Positions 18,427 through 27,389 of a stretch of 64,000 nucleotides of DNA are shown one piece after another; the first letter of the stretch is position 1; each line of letters opens with the position of its first letter. The position numbers and the translations under genes were made by a program. Origin of the DNA: an uncultured Flavobacteriales bacterium (GTDB lineage Bacteria > Bacteroidota > Bacteroidia > Flavobacteriales_D > Parvicellaceae); contig CALJHN010000009.1 in assembly GCA_938075455.1 (NCBI GenBank), positions 1-64,000 on the forward strand, written 5' to 3'. Under the pieces are notes generated by a model. The model worked only from the letters and a program-made list of their open reading frames with translations. It was not told where the DNA came from and did not search any database.

Positions 18427-19800
18427 ATGTCTAAAAACATTAGCGAAGAAAAATCAAGTTATCTTGGTATAGATCCTATCCCAAGACTTTTACTAAAGCA
18501 AGCTCTACCTGCAGCAATAGGCTTTATGGTTATGTCTGTAAATATGGTGGTAGACACTTTCTTTGTAGGTCAATATATTGGAGAGTTAGCTATAGGTGCT
18601 ATCTCAGTAATTTTTCCAATTTCATTTCTTTTTTCTTCCATTGGTATGTCTATTGGAATTGGTGGTGGAAGTATTGTATCTCGAGCTTTGGGAGAAGGCA
18701 GAAAAGAAAAGGCCTTACTATCATTTAATAATCAAATTACTTTAACGATTCTCCTAGCAATAATTGCATTAATCGTAGGCTTTTTTTTAAAAATTCCAAT
18801 ACTAAATGCCTTTGGTGCCAAGGGTGGGATTATGCCTCTAGCTATTTCTTACTTTAATATTGTTCTAGTAGGAATTCCTTTTTTAGCACTTTCCATGATG
18901 GCCAATAATAATCTAAGAGCTGAGGGTAAAGCCAAGGTTGCTATGGTGGCACTATTGATACCTTCCATTTTAAATGTTTTTCTAGATTATCTATTTATTG
19001 ATATAATGAATTTGGGAATGGAAGGAGCAGGATGGGCAACAAGTATTTCATATATAGGATGTGCTGTTTTTATAGCATCTTTTTATATTTCAGGAAAAGG
19101 AGAATTAAAAGTCATACCTCAACTATTTAAAATTGATATGAAAATTATTTCTGAAATTTTCAGTATTGGCTCTGTGAATCTTGTTCGTCAAGGAACTATT
19201 AGTCTTCTTGCAATAGTACTTAATAACACCCTATATTATTACGGGAATCTAGAAGGAGGAATGGGTGGAGAAATAGCTATTTCTGTTTATGGACTTGCAA
19301 CGAGAATGACCATGTTTGCATTATTCCCCTTAATTGGAATTGCGCAAGGATTTATGCCTATTGCGGGATATAATTTTGGAGCTAAGAAATATGAAAGAGT
19401 AAACAAAGTAATCAATACTGCCTTAATTAGCGGGTTGATTATTGCTTCGTTTATTGGAGGATTACTAATTATTGGAGCAGATCTAATACCACATATTTTC
19501 ACCAAAGATCAAAAACTTATAACATTTGCACCAAAAGCTATATTTTGGATTTTTTCTTCTACGCCAATTATTGTTTTTCATTTAATTCCACCTTCTTTTT
19601 ATCAAGCAATTGGCAAGGCAAAACCTGCTCTTTTTCTCACTTTAATTAGACAAGGAGTTTTTCTTATTCCTTTAGTTCTAATACTACCTAGGTATTTTGG
19701 TATTGAGGGGGTTTGGTATTCTTTCCCAATTTCAGATATATTCTCTGCAATAATATGTTATTCTTTTTTGAAAGTAAGTACTAAGAAACTAATTAGCTAA
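18427..19800 (+). CDS. MATE family efflux transporter
   Basis: The 457 residues form about 12 hydrophobic segments in two related halves, as in MATE (NorM/DinF-like) exporters, which expel drugs or metabolites in exchange for Na+ or H+. Visible family motifs are VDTFFVGQYIGELAIGAIS in the first half, then GIGGGSIVSRALG, and GIAQGFMPIAGYNFGA in the second half. The substrate is unknown. Its last 12 bp overlap the 3' end of the convergent rlmN gene. Confidence 0.92.
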   Translation: MSKNISEEKSSYLGIDPIPRLLLKQALPAAIGFMVMSVNMVVDTFFVGQYIGELAIGAISVIFPISFLFSSIGMSIGIGGGSIVSRALGEGRKEKALLSFNNQITLTILLAIIALIVGFFLKIPILNAFGAKGGIMPLAISYFNIVLVGIPFLALSMMANNNLRAEGKAKVAMVALLIPSILNVFLDYLFIDIMNLGMEGAGWATSISYIGCAVFIASFYISGKGELKVIPQLFKIDMKIISEIFSIGSVNLVRQGTISLLAIVLNNTLYYYGNLEGGMGGEIAISVYGLATRMTMFALFPLIGIAQGFMPIAGYNFGAKKYERVNKVINTALISGLIIASFIGGLLIIGADLIPHIFTKDQKLITFAPKAIFWIFSSTPIIVFHLIPPSFYQAIGKAKPALFLTLIRQGVFLIPLVLILPRYFGIEGVWYSFPISDIFSAIICYSFLKVSTKKLIS

Positions 19801-20838
19801 CTCATTCTTGTTTGCAAGTTGTCCGCAAGCGGCATCTATATCTTTGCCCCTGCTTCTTCTGATATTAACTATAACATTTTTAGATTCTAGATAGTCTGCA
19901 AAAGCATCTACTTTTATAGGATCAGCTTGTTGGTATTTACCATCATCGATGGAATTATATTCAATGATATTAACTTTACTAGGAAATGATTTTACAAATT
20001 GAACTAATTCTTTAGCATCTAAAATTTCGTCATTAAAATCTTTAAAAATAATATATTCTAGGGTTGGTCTAGTTCCTGTTTTTTCAGAAAAATAAATCAT
20101 TGCATCTTTCAAAGCTTCAAGAGAATTAGATTCATTAATAGGCATTATTTTATTTCTTTTTTCATCATTAGCAGCGTGAAGAGAAAGAGCTAAATTAAAT
20201 TTCACACCATCATCCGCTAGCCTTATTATTTTTTTGTGAATCCCTGCTGTACTAATTGTTATTCTTTTTGGTGACATTCCTAACCCATTTTCAGATGTTA
20301 TTCTTTCTACTGACTTAAGGACATTGCTATAATTCAGTAATGGCTCTCCCATTCCCATATAGACAATATTGGAAATGGGTTGTTTGTATTCTTTTTTAGC
20401 TTGATCATTAATCATCACCACTTGATCATATATCTCATCTGCATTTAAATTTCTAATTCTTTTAAGTCTTCCTGTTGCGCAAAAAGCACAATCTAAACTA
20501 CATCCTACTTGCACTGAAACACAAGCAGTCATTCTTTTTTTTGTTGGAATTAAAACACCTTCTATAACAGCATCATCGGCTAATAAAAATGCATTTTTAA
20601 TGGTTCTGTCTTTACTAACTTGAGCTTCACTTAAAACCAAGGCATTAATTATAAAATTCTCCTCAACCAATTTTCTAAATGACTTTGACAAATTAGTCAT
20701 TTGATCAAAGTTAATGGCTCTTTTTTTCCAAAGCCAATCATGAATTTGTTGGGCTCTGTAGGGTTTCTCTCCTAATTTTATAATTTCTCCTGTTAGATTG
20801 TCAAGGGAGAGTTGTCTTATGTCAATTTTTTTTTTCAT
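19789..20838 (-). CDS. rlmN: 23S rRNA (adenine2503-C2)-methyltransferase / tRNA A37 methyltransferase RlmN
   Basis: A radical-SAM enzyme. The iron-sulfur cluster cysteines are C113, C117 and C120 in GCSLDCAFCATG, and the second catalytic Cys is C338 in AACGQL near the C-terminus. MGMGEPLLNY and RPTLEYIIFKDFND are further signatures. The length of 349 is typical. The ATG at 20838 is preferred to the TTG just before it. The start lies directly after the terminator-like hairpin that follows queA, whose 3' arm provides AAGAGG 10 bases before the ATG. Confidence 0.96.
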   Translation of the reverse strand: MKKKIDIRQLSLDNLTGEIIKLGEKPYRAQQIHDWLWKKRAINFDQMTNLSKSFRKLVEENFIINALVLSEAQVSKDRTIKNAFLLADDAVIEGVLIPTKKRMTACVSVQVGCSLDCAFCATGRLKRIRNLNADEIYDQVVMINDQAKKEYKQPISNIVYMGMGEPLLNYSNVLKSVERITSENGLGMSPKRITISTAGIHKKIIRLADDGVKFNLALSLHAANDEKRNKIMPINESNSLEALKDAMIYFSEKTGTRPTLEYIIFKDFNDEILDAKELVQFVKSFPSKVNIIEYNSIDDGKYQQADPIKVDAFADYLESKNVIVNIRRSRGKDIDAACGQLANKNELAN

Positions 20839-20839
20839 C

Positions 20840-20867
20840 AAAAAAAAACCTCTTAAAAGAGGTTTTT
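20840..20867 (-). terminator. Intrinsic terminator after queA, overlapping the rlmN leader
   Basis: Read on the minus strand, an A5-CCTCTT / AAGAGG-T5 stem (about 10-11 bp with a very small AT loop) runs into nine T residues. It starts 4 bases after the queA stop codon and ends one base before the rlmN ATG. The T-run supports intrinsic termination. The AAGAGG arm could also act as a ribosome-binding site for rlmN. Confidence 0.65.
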
Positions 20868-20871
20868 AAAA

Positions 20872-21921
20872 TTAGAGAACTAACATAGCGTCCCCATAAG
20901 AGTAAAATTTATACTTTTCTTTGATAGCTTCTTTATAAGCTTTCATAACCAAATCGTGACCACAATAAGCAGATATCATCATTAGCAATGTTGATTTGGG
21001 AGTATGAAAGTTAGTAATCATGGCATCTGGAATTTTACATTGATATGGTGGAAAAACAAATTTATTGGTCCATCCAGCAAAAGGTTTTAATTCTTTTGTT
21101 ACAGTTACCGATGACTCTAAAGCCCTAGTGACAGTAGTTCCAATAGAACATACTTTTCTTTTATTTTTTTTAGCATTATTAACTAGTCTCACTGTTTCTT
21201 CGCCAATATATAACTCTTCTGAGTCCATTTTATGTTTGGTTAAATCCTCCACCTCTACAGGTCTGAAAGTGCCTAACCCTACATGAAGAGTAATAGGTGT
21301 GAAATCAATTCCTTTAATTTCTAGTCTTTTCATTAGTTGTTTGCTAAAGTGTAATCCAGCGGTTGGAGCAGCAACAGCGCCTTCGTTTTTTGCAAAAATT
21401 GTTTGATATCTATCTTTATCTTCAGGAATTGGGTCTCTTTTGATATACTTTGGAAGTGGAGTTTGACCAAGCTTTGTAATAGTAGACTTAAACTCTTCAT
21501 AAGAGCCGTCAAATAAAAATCTCAGAGTTCTTCCTCTTGATGTAGTATTATCTATAACTTCAGCCACTAAATCATCTTCTTCTCCAAAATATAATTTGTT
21601 ACCAATTCTTATTTTTCTTGCAGGATCAACTAAAACATCCCATAACAAACTCTCTCGATTCAGTTCTCTTAGAAGAAAAACTTCAATTTTTGCACCTGTT
21701 TTTTCTTTATTTCCATACATTCTTGCAGGAAACACCTTAGTGTCATTCATTACCATTACATCTCCATCTTCGAAATAGTGGATCACATCCTTAAACTGTC
21801 TATGCTCTATTTTTCCAGAATCTCTATGGACAACCATTAATCTTGATTCATCTCTTTGATCTGCTGGATATTCAGCAATTAACTTTTCTGGTAACTCAAA
21901 TTCAAATTGTGATAACTTCAT
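20872..21921 (-). CDS. queA: S-adenosylmethionine:tRNA ribosyltransferase-isomerase
   Basis: Transfers and rearranges the ribose of SAM onto 7-aminomethyl-deazaguanine in tRNA, the penultimate step of queuosine formation. The 349 residues begin with [18 protein letters not shown] and contain [23 protein letters not shown] and [12 protein letters not shown], all diagnostic of QueA. The length is standard. It belongs to the run ftsX-DUF3098-uppP-truB-queA-rlmN, which I know as conserved in Bacteroidota. A TAATTTCG box at 21944-21951 may give it a separate promoter. Confidence 0.97.
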   Translation of the reverse strand: MKLSQFEFELPEKLIAEYPADQRDESRLMVVHRDSGKIEHRQFKDVIHYFEDGDVMVMNDTKVFPARMYGNKEKTGAKIEVFLLRELNRESLLWDVLVDPARKIRIGNKLYFGEEDDLVAEVIDNTTSRGRTLRFLFDGSYEEFKSTITKLGQTPLPKYIKRDPIPEDKDRYQTIFAKNEGAVAAPTAGLHFSKQLMKRLEIKGIDFTPITLHVGLGTFRPVEVEDLTKHKMDSEELYIGEETVRLVNNAKKNKRKVCSIGTTVTRALESSVTVTKELKPFAGWTNKFVFPPYQCKIPDAMITNFHTPKSTLLMMISAYCGHDLVMKAYKEAIKEKYKFYSYGDAMLVL

Positions 21922-21958
21922 GCTTTGATTTATAAATGAGGCACGAAATTAATAAAAA

Positions 21959-22651
21959 TTATGATGCTTTTATGATATCTATCCATTCGTCTAAAGATTT
22001 TGCCATTTCTAGAGAGAAATTTCCTGATTTTATCCGTTTTAAAGATATTAAATGCCCTCCGCTATCTAAAAAAAGACCAATATCTCGCGCTAAAGACCTA
22101 ATATAAGTTCCTTTTGAGCAATGGCAATTAAAACTTAATGTGTTTTTATCAACAACTTTAAGTTCTAAATTATAAATGGTAACCAAACTAGGTTTTAAAA
22201 TTATTTCTTCATTATTTCTGGCATATTTATAGGCTCTTTTGCCATTTATTCTTTTAGCAGAGAAAATAGGAGGTGTTTGTAAATTCTCGCCAGTAAAATT
22301 ATAAGAGATCTTTTTCAAAATATTATCATTTAGTTTAGGCAAAAGAAACTCTTTATCAATTTCTGTTTCTAAATCAAATGAAGGAGTGGTTGACCCTAAT
22401 CTAATTTCACCGATATACTCTTTAGATTCGTTTATAAATTGGTCTATTATTTTAGTTTTTTTTCCAGTACAGACAATTACCACACCAGATGCAAGAGGAT
22501 CTAAGGTTCCAGCATGACCAACTTTTATTTTTTTTAAATTGTATTGTTTACAAATTGCATATCTTATTTTTTTAACTACATCAAATGATGTCCAATTTAG
22601 TGGTTTGTCAACCACTAAAACAGCACCTGACACAAAAGGAATTTCCTTCAT
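21959..22651 (-). CDS. truB: tRNA pseudouridine(55) synthase TruB
   Basis: Makes the universal pseudouridine 55 in the T-loop of tRNAs. The 230 residues open with GAVLVVDKPLNWTSFDVV. The catalytic Asp51 lies in VGHAGTLDPLASGV, and the late KGTYIRSLARDIG is the third family motif. The length fits the short form that lacks a C-terminal PUA extension. Its ATG overlaps the uppP stop by 4 bp (ATGA), indicating translational coupling. Confidence 0.97.
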   Translation of the reverse strand: MKEIPFVSGAVLVVDKPLNWTSFDVVKKIRYAICKQYNLKKIKVGHAGTLDPLASGVVIVCTGKKTKIIDQFINESKEYIGEIRLGSTTPSFDLETEIDKEFLLPKLNDNILKKISYNFTGENLQTPPIFSAKRINGKRAYKYARNNEEIILKPSLVTIYNLELKVVDKNTLSFNCHCSKGTYIRSLARDIGLFLDSGGHLISLKRIKSGNFSLEMAKSLDEWIDIIKAS

Positions 22652-23439
22652 AATAGTTTAAATATGATTATAATAGCAGCAACTGTAAAACAGTAATAGG
22701 AAAAGTATTTTAATTTACTAGACTTTACGATACCTATCATCCATTTGCACGCAAATAGTCCCGTAAAAAAAGCAGCAACAAAACCAAAAATTAACGGTCC
22801 TAAATTTATTGCTTCTGAAAAAATATTTCCATCTATAAGGTCTTTTGCTACTTTACCAAAAATTAAAGGCACAACCATTAGAAATGAAAATTTTGCGGAA
22901 GATGTTTTATCTAACCCTAAAATAACAGATATTGCAATTGTTGCTCCGGATCTTGAAATACCTGGTAATATTGCAATAGCCTGGGCAATTCCTATAAAAA
23001 AACTATGTGAAATACTAATAACACTATTTGTTGGTTTTGCTCTATCTGCAAAAAACAGAAGAACCCCCGTGATTATAAGCATAAAGCCAACCAAAACTAA
23101 TTGGCCATCAAATAGAATTTCAATAATATCATTAAAAAAAACCCCTACCAACCCAGCAGGAATCATAGAAACAATAATCTTTAATGAAAAACTTCTTTCC
23201 TTTGAAGATTTTTTAGAAAAAACACCACTTATTATTTGAATTATGTCTTTACGAAAGATAAAAATTGTACTTAATGCAGTTGCAAAATGCAATACAACTG
23301 TCATGATAAGACTCTCTTTAGGATTAAAATTAGTAGAAAATATTCCTTTAATAATTTCTAAATGTCCACTGCTGCTAACAGGCAAAAATTCAGTTAAGCC
23401 TTGGACAATTCCTAAAACTAAAGCTTTTAAATAATCCAA
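22648..23439 (-). CDS. uppP: Undecaprenyl-diphosphate phosphatase
   Basis: An integral membrane phosphatase that recycles undecaprenyl diphosphate, the lipid carrier of peptidoglycan and surface polysaccharide. The 263 residues contain the first active-site loop EFLPVSSSGHLEI (Glu17, His26) and the second, PGISRSGAT (Arg within). They have about eight hydrophobic segments. The length is standard for the BacA/UppP family. It is coupled to truB downstream and lies 7 bp after the DUF3098 gene. Confidence 0.96.
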   Translation of the reverse strand: MDYLKALVLGIVQGLTEFLPVSSSGHLEIIKGIFSTNFNPKESLIMTVVLHFATALSTIFIFRKDIIQIISGVFSKKSSKERSFSLKIIVSMIPAGLVGVFFNDIIEILFDGQLVLVGFMLIITGVLLFFADRAKPTNSVISISHSFFIGIAQAIAILPGISRSGATIAISVILGLDKTSSAKFSFLMVVPLIFGKVAKDLIDGNIFSEAINLGPLIFGFVAAFFTGLFACKWMIGIVKSSKLKYFSYYCFTVAAIIIIFKLL

Positions 23440-23446
23440 AAAAAAT

Positions 23447-23674
23447 CTATTGCTTTTTCATTATTCCAAATAGAACTAATCCATAACCTGACATTACCAA
23501 AAATGGAGCTAGAGTAATTCTTCTAAATGAAAATAGTTCTTCTTCATTAAAAACATTAGGATCTTGAGATCCTCCACCAGACATTAAAACAAATCCCAAT
23601 AGAACTACTACACAACCAATAATTATGAACATATAATTTTTACTGCCTAGTACCATTTTAGTTTCCTCTTCCAT
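23447..23674 (-). CDS. DUF3098 family small membrane protein
   Basis: The 75 residues have two hydrophobic segments (about 12-33 and 52-70) around the family signature SGGGSQDPNVFN and FSFRRITLAPFLV. The role is unknown. In Bacteroidota it regularly sits between ftsX and uppP, which suggests a part in cell division or envelope synthesis. The open frame runs back into ftsX to 23722, but the ATG at 23674, one base after the ftsX stop, is the sensible start. Confidence 0.88.
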   Translation of the reverse strand: MEEETKMVLGSKNYMFIIIGCVVVLLGFVLMSGGGSQDPNVFNEEELFSFRRITLAPFLVMSGYGLVLFGIMKKQ

Positions 23675-23675
23675 A

Positions 23676-24575
23676 TTAATATAGTTTTTCTGATTTAAGC
23701 CAAATAAATTTATTGAGTGCAAAATATGTTGAAATAATACTTATTAAAGTCCCCGTAAATAGAATTACTAAAGCAATTACAGAAAATTCAAATATTTTAT
23801 TATTTAAAAGAAATTTATCTGTACTTAATTCTGAAATGATATTAGGGTTTAAAATTGTAAATGAATACCATAAAGATAACAAAAATAAAATTGCTAAAGT
23901 TGCAGAAATCACTCCATGGTAAAATGCTTTTAAAAGAAATGGTTTTCTTATAAAAAATGATTTTGCACCAACAAGTTGCATAGTTCGAATCATAAGTCTT
24001 TTTGAAAAAACTGCTAATCTAATGGTATTATATATAAGTAAAATTGCTATTGTTAATAAAATGCCTGCTATAAAAAGCATGATGATTTCAAAATTTTTAA
24101 ATACAGTTCCTATTTCTAAGAATTGAGCTTTATTATAAGCAACTTCAGAAATAATATGTTTATTTCCCTTGTGGATTTGGGCTGCGAAATTTGCGGCACT
24201 ATCAGGGTTAACATAACTTGAACTAAGGTTTACATGAATTGAAGATGGTAATGGATTAACTCCATCTAAAATTTCAAAAGCATCTTTTCCAACGTGTTTC
24301 ATCATTAATTTTTGAGCGTCTTGCTTAGAAACATAAAGAGCTTTTTTAACAATGCCATCCATAGATTTTAGTTTTTTCTCCATCATCCTTACGATAGATT
24401 CATCTACGGTCTCATGAAAAAGAATATCCATACTCAATTGTTCTTTAATTTCGGATGTTTTTTTATTAGCGGTCCACATGAAAAAAACAAAAACCCCAAA
24501 TAAAGTAAGTAGCAAAGTCATTCCAAATATTGTAGAAAGATCCGCTAAAGAATTAGACTTGTGGCGATTTTGCAT
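23676..24575 (-). CDS. ftsX: Cell division ABC-transporter-like permease FtsX
   Basis: FtsX, with the ATPase FtsE, regulates septal peptidoglycan hydrolases. The 299 residues show a first membrane helix (about 16-34), a periplasmic domain of about 120 residues with TVDESIVRMMEKKL, and three C-terminal membrane helices. RTMQLVGAKSFFIRKPFL is the characteristic cytoplasmic loop between them. ftsE is not adjacent, as is normal in this phylum. It leads the conserved run ftsX-DUF3098-uppP-truB-queA-rlmN. Confidence 0.92.
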   Translation of the reverse strand: MQNRHKSNSLADLSTIFGMTLLLTLFGVFVFFMWTANKKTSEIKEQLSMDILFHETVDESIVRMMEKKLKSMDGIVKKALYVSKQDAQKLMMKHVGKDAFEILDGVNPLPSSIHVNLSSSYVNPDSAANFAAQIHKGNKHIISEVAYNKAQFLEIGTVFKNFEIIMLFIAGILLTIAILLIYNTIRLAVFSKRLMIRTMQLVGAKSFFIRKPFLLKAFYHGVISATLAILFLLSLWYSFTILNPNIISELSTDKFLLNNKIFEFSVIALVILFTGTLISIISTYFALNKFIWLKSEKLY

Positions 24576-24705
24576 GAAAAAATATATTTAAAAAGAATAA
24601 ATGTAATTAATATAGAGCAAAAATTAATGAATAATATTTTTTTTACAGAATTATGATTGATAATTTTTAGATATTGTAAAAACCTTTGCTAATGATAATT
24701 TATAT

Positions 24706-24720
24706 GCCTAGAATCTAGGC
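24706..24720. promoter_or_regulatory. 15-bp near-perfect inverted repeat (possible operator)
   Basis: GCCTAGA-A-TCTAGGC has 7-bp arms around a single base. It lies in the 247-bp divergent gap between ftsX and the surface adhesin gene, about 75 bp before the adhesin -7 box. No T-run follows, so it does not look like a terminator. A dimeric regulator site is possible. Apart from this repeat and the -7 box the gap holds nothing recognisable. Confidence 0.35.
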
Positions 24721-24795
24721 TCCAAAAAAACACCTGATAACTACTCATTGTAAAACTTTTCACAATTTAATGCAAATGAATTGTTTGTAATATTT

Positions 24796-24803
24796 TAGAT
24801 TTG
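24796..24803 (+). promoter_or_regulatory. Putative -7 box of the surface adhesin operon
   Basis: TAGATTTG matches TAnnTTTG exactly and ends 19 bp before the ATG at 24823. No TTG lies at the expected -33 distance, so the promoter may be weak or activator-dependent. Confidence 0.4.
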
Positions 24804-24822
24804 TATTCGAAAAAAAATATAA

Positions 24823-27384
24823 ATGAGAAAAAAATCACTTATTATTATAATTACTTTGTTCTGTTTTTTTTATAAAAATGGACATAGTCAATGTGAAAAT
24901 ACCGGAACTGATACTCAAGTTGCATGTGATTCTTACACGTGGATTGATGGGGTTACCTACACATCAAGCAATAATTCAGCTACCCACACCTTAAAAAATA
25001 TTGCTAATTGTGATAGTGTTGTCACCTTAAACTTAACTGTTAATTATTCTAATTCTGGAACAGATACTCAAATTGCATGTAATTCTTACACGTGGATTGA
25101 TGGAATTACATACACATCAAGTAATAATTCAGCTACCCACACCTTAACTAATGCTTCTGGATGTGATAGTATTGTCACCTTAAACTTGACTATTAATTCC
25201 AATACTGGAACTGACACTGTAGTTGCATGTGATTCTTACACGTGGATTGATGGGGTTACCTACACATCAAGTAATAATTCAGCTACTTACACCTTAACTA
25301 ATAATTCTGGATGTGATAGCTTGGTAACATTAAATCTAGAAATAAAAATTAGCTCTTTAGGCCCTACTGGAATTACAAGTTCAGATTCTATAATATGTCA
25401 AAATTCTGACGTGACTCTTATTGTAGATGGAGGATTTTTAGGAACTAACAGTCAATGGGTATGGTTTAATGACTCTTGTGGAGGTAATATTGTAGGCAAT
25501 GGGGCTTCAATAATTTTAAATCAATCCTCTAATACAACTTACTTTGTAAGAGCAGAGGGAGATTGTAATAACACAATTTGTGAGAATGTAACAGTTAGTA
25601 ATTTACCATATTTTATTGAACTTGATTCAATAAGTATAGATTCAACTTTTAATTCCACAGATAGTACTTGGTCAATTGTAGATACTGTTTGCCCTCAAAC
25701 AGCTGTAAAATTATTTGCTCATTTTTCTAATCCATTTCCCCAAGGTTATTCAGTTACATGGTATAAAAATTCTTGTGGTGCTACATCTATAGGTGTTGGT
25801 GATTCAATTATTGTATTTCCTGATTCTAGCACTACATATTACGCCAAAGTAACTGGTACCTGTGGTGCATCACTTTGCAAACAAGTTACCATAACTACAA
25901 AAGACGGTTCTTTATCACCAACTGAAATCCAAACTAGCTCAAACAATTTTTGTACTGGTGGTTCCACAACTCTAAGTATTGTTGGAGGACAATTAGGAAC
26001 TGGGGCAAACTGGAGTTGGTATGAAAGTGCTTGTGGATCTAATTTTCTAGGAACTGGATCATCGATTTCTGTTACTCCAGCTTCTTCAACGATGTATTAT
26101 GTTAGAGCAAACGGTGGCACTTGTGGTGCTACTTCTTGTAGTGAAATATTAATAAATACATATGATTTGAATGTTTACCATTCTGCAATTGATTCTACTT
26201 GTGAATCTTCTTCATTTATTCTTCAAGGCGGATTCCCTCAAGGTGGGATTTATTCAGGACTTGGAGTTTTAGATAGTATATTTGATCCGAATATTTCAGG
26301 AATAGGATCACATACTGTAACTTATAGCTATTCTGATAGTAACAATTGTACTGATTCAACACAGTTTCAGGTAGTAGTTCTAGAACCTAATATAGACCCT
26401 TTATTGATTAGTGCTAATCTTTACGAAATTTGTAATGGGAATTCTTCTACAATATCTCTTGATCCATCTAACCAAATAATAAATGGAAGTCAATGGTTTT
26501 GGTACAAAGGCTCATGTGGTACTGGAGATTTAATAGACTCTACTATTTCAAATAATCAAATAACAGTATCACCTTCGACAACTTCAAATTATTACGTTAG
26601 AGCTGAGGGGGGGCTTTGCCCATCAAGTAATTGTGTTGGAGTTACTATAGACGTATACACTCTAGAGGCTCATTTAAATGAATTTGAAGATATTTGTGGA
26701 GACGATTATCCTTTGTTTGATCTTGAGGGGGGAAGTCCCTCGGGTGGAGTTTATTCTGGAAATGGAGTAATAAATGGAGTTTTCAGTCCTAAAATTGCGG
26801 GAGTTGGTGTTCATAACATTACCTATACATATAATTTAGGACCGTGTATTGCAACAGATGTTGAGACAATTAATATTGAAAATAGCCCATTAAATGTTTA
26901 TTATTCTATTGAACAGGAAACGTGTGCAGAAGGGGGGATTATGATTCATGCCCATACAATTAATGGAAGTGGATACTATGAATACCAATGGTCAGATGGA
27001 TCTTACAATAATCCTTTAACATATGCAAACAATGATATTTACAATGTTTTAGTTTCTGATGCAGACAATTGTTTTAAACTTTTAGATAGTATTTCCTTTG
27101 ACAATGAGCTAGAATGTATTGAAATGGTAAATACATTTACTCCTAACGGAGACGGAATAAATGACAAATGGAATCCTGATTTTTCCAATTATGATAAAGT
27201 TTTATTAATTATTTTTAATAAATGGGGAAATGAAATAATACAGTTTAATAGTTCAACTATAGAATGGGATGGAAAAACTAAAGACGGAGCAGACCTTCCA
27301 AGCGGCACATATTATTACATTCTAGAATTGACTAAAAATTTGGATGAGACAACTCAGAGTGGCCCAATAACAATTATAAGATAA
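24823..27384 (+). CDS. Large cell-surface repeat protein with gliding-motility-type C-terminal domain
   Basis: The 853 residues begin with a signal peptide (to about residue 23). Three near-identical modules of about 50 residues follow (about 26-178), each with C-x-SYTWIDG-x-TYTSSNNSAT and GCDSxVTLNL. Several Cys-containing Ig/PKD-like modules come next (about 185-750, each with a W-Y/F-x-x-x-C-G core and YYVRA). The C-terminus is a CHU_C-type sorting domain (about 765-853), with VNTFTPNGDGINDKWNP and LPSGTYYYILELT. Such proteins are exported by T9SS and attached to the surface as adhesins. The next gene, a PorP/SprF protein, is the usual partner, 5 bp downstream. Confidence 0.88.
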   Translation: MRKKSLIIIITLFCFFYKNGHSQCENTGTDTQVACDSYTWIDGVTYTSSNNSATHTLKNIANCDSVVTLNLTVNYSNSGTDTQIACNSYTWIDGITYTSSNNSATHTLTNASGCDSIVTLNLTINSNTGTDTVVACDSYTWIDGVTYTSSNNSATYTLTNNSGCDSLVTLNLEIKISSLGPTGITSSDSIICQNSDVTLIVDGGFLGTNSQWVWFNDSCGGNIVGNGASIILNQSSNTTYFVRAEGDCNNTICENVTVSNLPYFIELDSISIDSTFNSTDSTWSIVDTVCPQTAVKLFAHFSNPFPQGYSVTWYKNSCGATSIGVGDSIIVFPDSSTTYYAKVTGTCGASLCKQVTITTKDGSLSPTEIQTSSNNFCTGGSTTLSIVGGQLGTGANWSWYESACGSNFLGTGSSISVTPASSTMYYVRANGGTCGATSCSEILINTYDLNVYHSAIDSTCESSSFILQGGFPQGGIYSGLGVLDSIFDPNISGIGSHTVTYSYSDSNNCTDSTQFQVVVLEPNIDPLLISANLYEICNGNSSTISLDPSNQIINGSQWFWYKGSCGTGDLIDSTISNNQITVSPSTTSNYYVRAEGGLCPSSNCVGVTIDVYTLEAHLNEFEDICGDDYPLFDLEGGSPSGGVYSGNGVINGVFSPKIAGVGVHNITYTYNLGPCIATDVETINIENSPLNVYYSIEQETCAEGGIMIHAHTINGSGYYEYQWSDGSYNNPLTYANNDIYNVLVSDADNCFKLLDSISFDNELECIEMVNTFTPNGDGINDKWNPDFSNYDKVLLIIFNKWGNEIIQFNSSTIEWDGKTKDGADLPSGTYYYILELTKNLDETTQSGPITIIR
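24904..25350 (+). repeat. Three tandem direct repeats of about 150 bp inside the adhesin gene
   Basis: Copies start at about 24904, 25057 and 25207 (spacing 153 and 150 bp, whole codons). A stretch of more than 50 bases, from TCTTACACGTGGATTGATGG onward, is nearly identical between copies. Similarity at the DNA level points to recent duplication or gene conversion. Confidence 0.85.
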
Positions 27385-27389
27385 GAGAT

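Noticed and set aside
22745-23239. 164-codon plus-strand frame opposite uppP
   Set aside because: It is a shadow of the well-supported uppP gene, with low-complexity Ile/Lys/Pro sequence and no start context.
24904-25350. Regularly spaced repeats as a possible CRISPR array
   Set aside because: The repeats are 150 bp, in frame, and encode protein modules within one open gene. There are no short repeats with unique spacers.
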